DNA from: Chitinispirillales bacterium ANBcel5
Lineage (GTDB): Bacteria; Fibrobacterota; Chitinivibrionia; Chitinivibrionales; Chitinispirillaceae
Reading direction: 5' to 3'
DNA: 43,325 bases
Assembly: GCA_029688955.1 (NCBI GenBank)
Contig: JARUKZ010000035.1
Location: 1-43,325, forward strand
In this document: positions 41,707-43,325 of the stretch, one piece after another
How positions within the stretch are numbered: position 1 is the first letter of the stretch
Layout: each line of letters begins with the position of its first letter
Notes under the pieces: model-generated
The model's input: the letters and a program-made list of their open reading frames with translations, nothing else
Database searches by the model: none
Told to the model about the DNA's origin: nothing
Position numbers and translations under genes: made by a program

Positions 41707-43325
41707 ATGAATACATCTGCCGAAAACTCTAAAACCGAATCTTCGGAAAAACAATCCTCCACCCCCTCCATCTCCCTTCCCAAAGGTGGTGGGGCGATTC
41801 GAGGTATCGGGGAAAAGTTTGCCGCCAATCCCGTTACAGGAACTGGTTCCATGTCTGTTCCTATCTATGTTACTCCGGGGCGCTCTGAGTTTTCTCCACA
41901 GCTTTCGTTATCCTACGATTCGGGTGCAGGTAATGGGATTTTCGGTATGGGGTGGAACCTCTCTCTTCCTTCAATCACCAGAAAGACCGATAAGGGATTG
42001 CCTCGCTATTTGGACAGCAAAGAATCCGATGTGTTCATTCTTTCTGAAGCGGAAGATCTGGTGCCGGCTCTGAAATTGGATGGGGATGAGTGGATACCTG
42101 ATGTACCCTTTAATAATTATGACCAGAATCTATATGATATCAAACGATACCGCCCCCGCACCGAAGGGCTGTTTGCACGCATAGAGCGATGGACTCATAT
42201 CGATTCCAATGCTTCTCACTGGAGAGTCATATCAAAAGAGAATATTACCTCTGTCTATGGCCTCAATGAAAACTCAAGAATAGCAGATCCTGAGAATTCA
42301 TCCGGTAATCCCCGAATATTCAAATGGCTGATTACAATGAGTTATGATGACAAGGGGAATGTGATATTTTATCAGTACAGAAGTGAAAATTCAGATACTA
42401 TACCGGAGTGTATCAGTGAAAAGAATCGCACCGACATTTCAAGATCAGCAAATCGTTACATAAAGCGGATATGGTACGGTAATAAGACGCCTTTTCTTAA
42501 TCCTTCACTTGTCCCGGATACCAGTTTTGACCGGTCTGATTTTATGTTTGAAACCGTTTTCGATTACGGTGAGCATGATAAAAATAACCCTATGCCCGAT
42601 GATGATACGACACTAAATGACGATGGTGAATTAGAAAACCCGTGGCCATGCAGAGTGGACCCGTTTTCTTCATTCAGAGCGGGTTTTGAGATTCGCACCT
42701 ACCGGTTGTGTCGCCGGGTTCTGATGTTTCATCATTTTGAGGGTGAAATCGGTGTTGGGGAGAACTGTTTGGTGAGGTCTACTGATATTCGGTACTCTAC
42801 TGTGGGGGAGGGGGAGGAAGATAGAGACGATAGCGATACCGATAGCGATAGCGATAGCGAAAGAGAGAGAGAAAGAGAGAGAGAAAGAGAGAGGATGGAG
42901 GTATATACCTTTATTACCTCGATAGAACAATGTGGATACAAAAAAGTTTCTGAAAGCGAATACAACAAAAAAGCACTTCCACCACTTCAGTTTGAGTATT
43001 CGCAGGCGCAGATCGATACAGTAATCAGAGAAACCGATCCGGGTGAGCTTGAAGGGATACGGTTTTCGGGGCAGGGGAGTGCTGCTGAGTGGACTGATCT
43101 GTATGGTGATGGAACCACTGGTATGGTTGTCAGGGAAGAGGGTGGATGGTATTATAAACGCAATATGAGTCCTCTGCATATTGATAGTGAAGACCTCAGG
43201 GTCTCTTTTGCTCCTGTTAAACAGGTAACAGAGTATCCATCACTGGCAAGCGCAAAGCAGCTTCAGTTTATGGATCTGGGCGGGGATGGAAGACCTGATC
43301 TGGTTTCCCTTGGTGATCCGGTGAG
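41707..43325 (+). CDS. Tc-toxin B subunit (TcB), SpvB-domain N-terminal part (runs off the window end)
   Basis: The ATG at 41707, with AAAGG five bases upstream, opens a frame that stays open to the last base (539 codons seen). After a Ser/Glu-rich leader of about 25 residues comes the SpvB signature: GIGEKFAANPVTGTGSMSVP, then LSLSYDSGAGNGIFGMGWNL and ITRKTDKGLPRY. Later strands carry FG-GAP-like motifs (WTDLYGDGTTG, MDLGGDGRPDLVSL). In Tc toxins, TcB with TcC makes the cocoon that encloses the toxic C-terminal enzyme and docks on TcA. The TcC/Rhs part and the hypervariable toxin, which decide the biological effect, are not in the window. A low-complexity insert lies at 42814-42894. Confidence 0.9.
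   Translation, partial: MNTSAENSKTESSEKQSSTPSISLPKGGGAIRGIGEKFAANPVTGTGSMSVPIYVTPGRSEFSPQLSLSYDSGAGNGIFGMGWNLSLPSITRKTDKGLPRYLDSKESDVFILSEAEDLVPALKLDGDEWIPDVPFNNYDQNLYDIKRYRPRTEGLFARIERWTHIDSNASHWRVISKENITSVYGLNENSRIADPENSSGNPRIFKWLITMSYDDKGNVIFYQYRSENSDTIPECISEKNRTDISRSANRYIKRIWYGNKTPFLNPSLVPDTSFDRSDFMFETVFDYGEHDKNNPMPDDDTTLNDDGELENPWPCRVDPFSSFRAGFEIRTYRLCRRVLMFHHFEGEIGVGENCLVRSTDIRYSTVGEGEEDRDDSDTDSDSDSERERERERERERMEVYTFITSIEQCGYKKVSESEYNKKALPPLQFEYSQAQIDTVIRETDPGELEGIRFSGQGSAAEWTDLYGDGTTGMVVREEGGWYYKRNMSPLHIDSEDLRVSFAPVKQVTEYPSLASAKQLQFMDLGGDGRPDLVSLGDPV
42814..42894 (+). repeat. Low-complexity GATAGC and GAAAGAGAGAGA repeats inside TcB
   Basis: Within the SpvB domain, codons for an acidic DS-rich stretch (four GATAGC units, the first separated from the other three by GATACC) pass into three 12-bp GAAAGAGAGAGA units encoding (ER)6. 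The purine-only tract spans 42858-42900. It separates two ordinary SpvB strands (IRYSTVG before, VYTFITSIEQCGY after), so it looks like a loop insert. GA-dinucleotide slippage here could shift the frame. Confidence 0.9.

Noticed and set aside
41786..42073. 95-residue ORF within the TcB start region
   Set aside because: It is in another frame of the TcB gene, which has the SpvB motifs and a ribosome site.
42670..43179. Minus-strand ORFs with long Ser-Leu runs over the GA-rich tract
   Set aside because: They are antisense readings of the TcB repeat (ER codons read as Leu-Ser), with no start signal.

Overview
The window looks like chromosome of a Gram-negative bacterium with an outer membrane. 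It carries PorV-like outer-membrane proteins, lipoproteins, secreted beta-helix proteins and a DUF4292-type lipoprotein. Together with a HisA of the eukaryotic (HIS6-like) type, which I remember as also occurring in Fibrobacter, this points to the Fibrobacterota/FCB side of the tree, perhaps the Chitinivibrionia. That placement is inference, with moderate to low confidence. No rRNA, tRNA, IS element, prophage or CRISPR array was recognised.

Layout. 1-3846: the N-terminus of a small membrane protein (minus strand), then plus-strand genes for a winged-helix regulator, an OFA-type MFS transporter, and purE-purK. 4224-6692 (minus): a Cache-like membrane sensor without an output domain and an M23 peptidase. 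6944-8757 (plus): eukaryotic-type hisA coupled to apbE. 8792-13279 (minus): a small exported protein, then an operon with two paralogous secreted beta-helix proteins and a 763-residue barrel-TPR protein that ends at a clear terminator. 13419-15530 (minus): a membrane GT2 glycosyltransferase followed by a radical SAM protein. 15634-21184 (plus): acpS, a Crp/Fnr regulator overlapping a PASTA protein, and a TPR lipoprotein / DUF4292-like lipoprotein / PorV-like set. 21195-22162 (minus): a zinc-ribbon protein and mntP. 22371-24619 (plus): fmt-rsmB. 24673-28689 (minus): a membrane-anchored AraC regulator and a GH2 beta-mannosidase.

The most unusual part is 29456-43325. After about 770 bp without a gene comes a single 3628-codon ORF encoding a very large Tc-toxin A subunit (TcA). 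It is followed 21 bp later by a GT1/UGT-like glycosyltransferase and then by the start of a TcB subunit (SpvB domain), which runs off the window end. TcA forms the injection channel and TcB the base of the cocoon that delivers a toxic C-terminal enzyme. The glycosyltransferase between them is not part of the standard TcA-TcB-TcC set. This TcA also has about 940 extra N-terminal residues: three transthyretin-like beta domains, an Asp run, thirteen EDGDP/EDGVP pentapeptides and acidic helices. It further has polybasic and Tyr-rich inserts, and TcB carries a purine-rich repeat inside its SpvB domain.

The rest of the window is mostly housekeeping (purine and histidine synthesis, fMet-tRNA formylation, rRNA methylation, ACP activation) mixed with cell-envelope genes.
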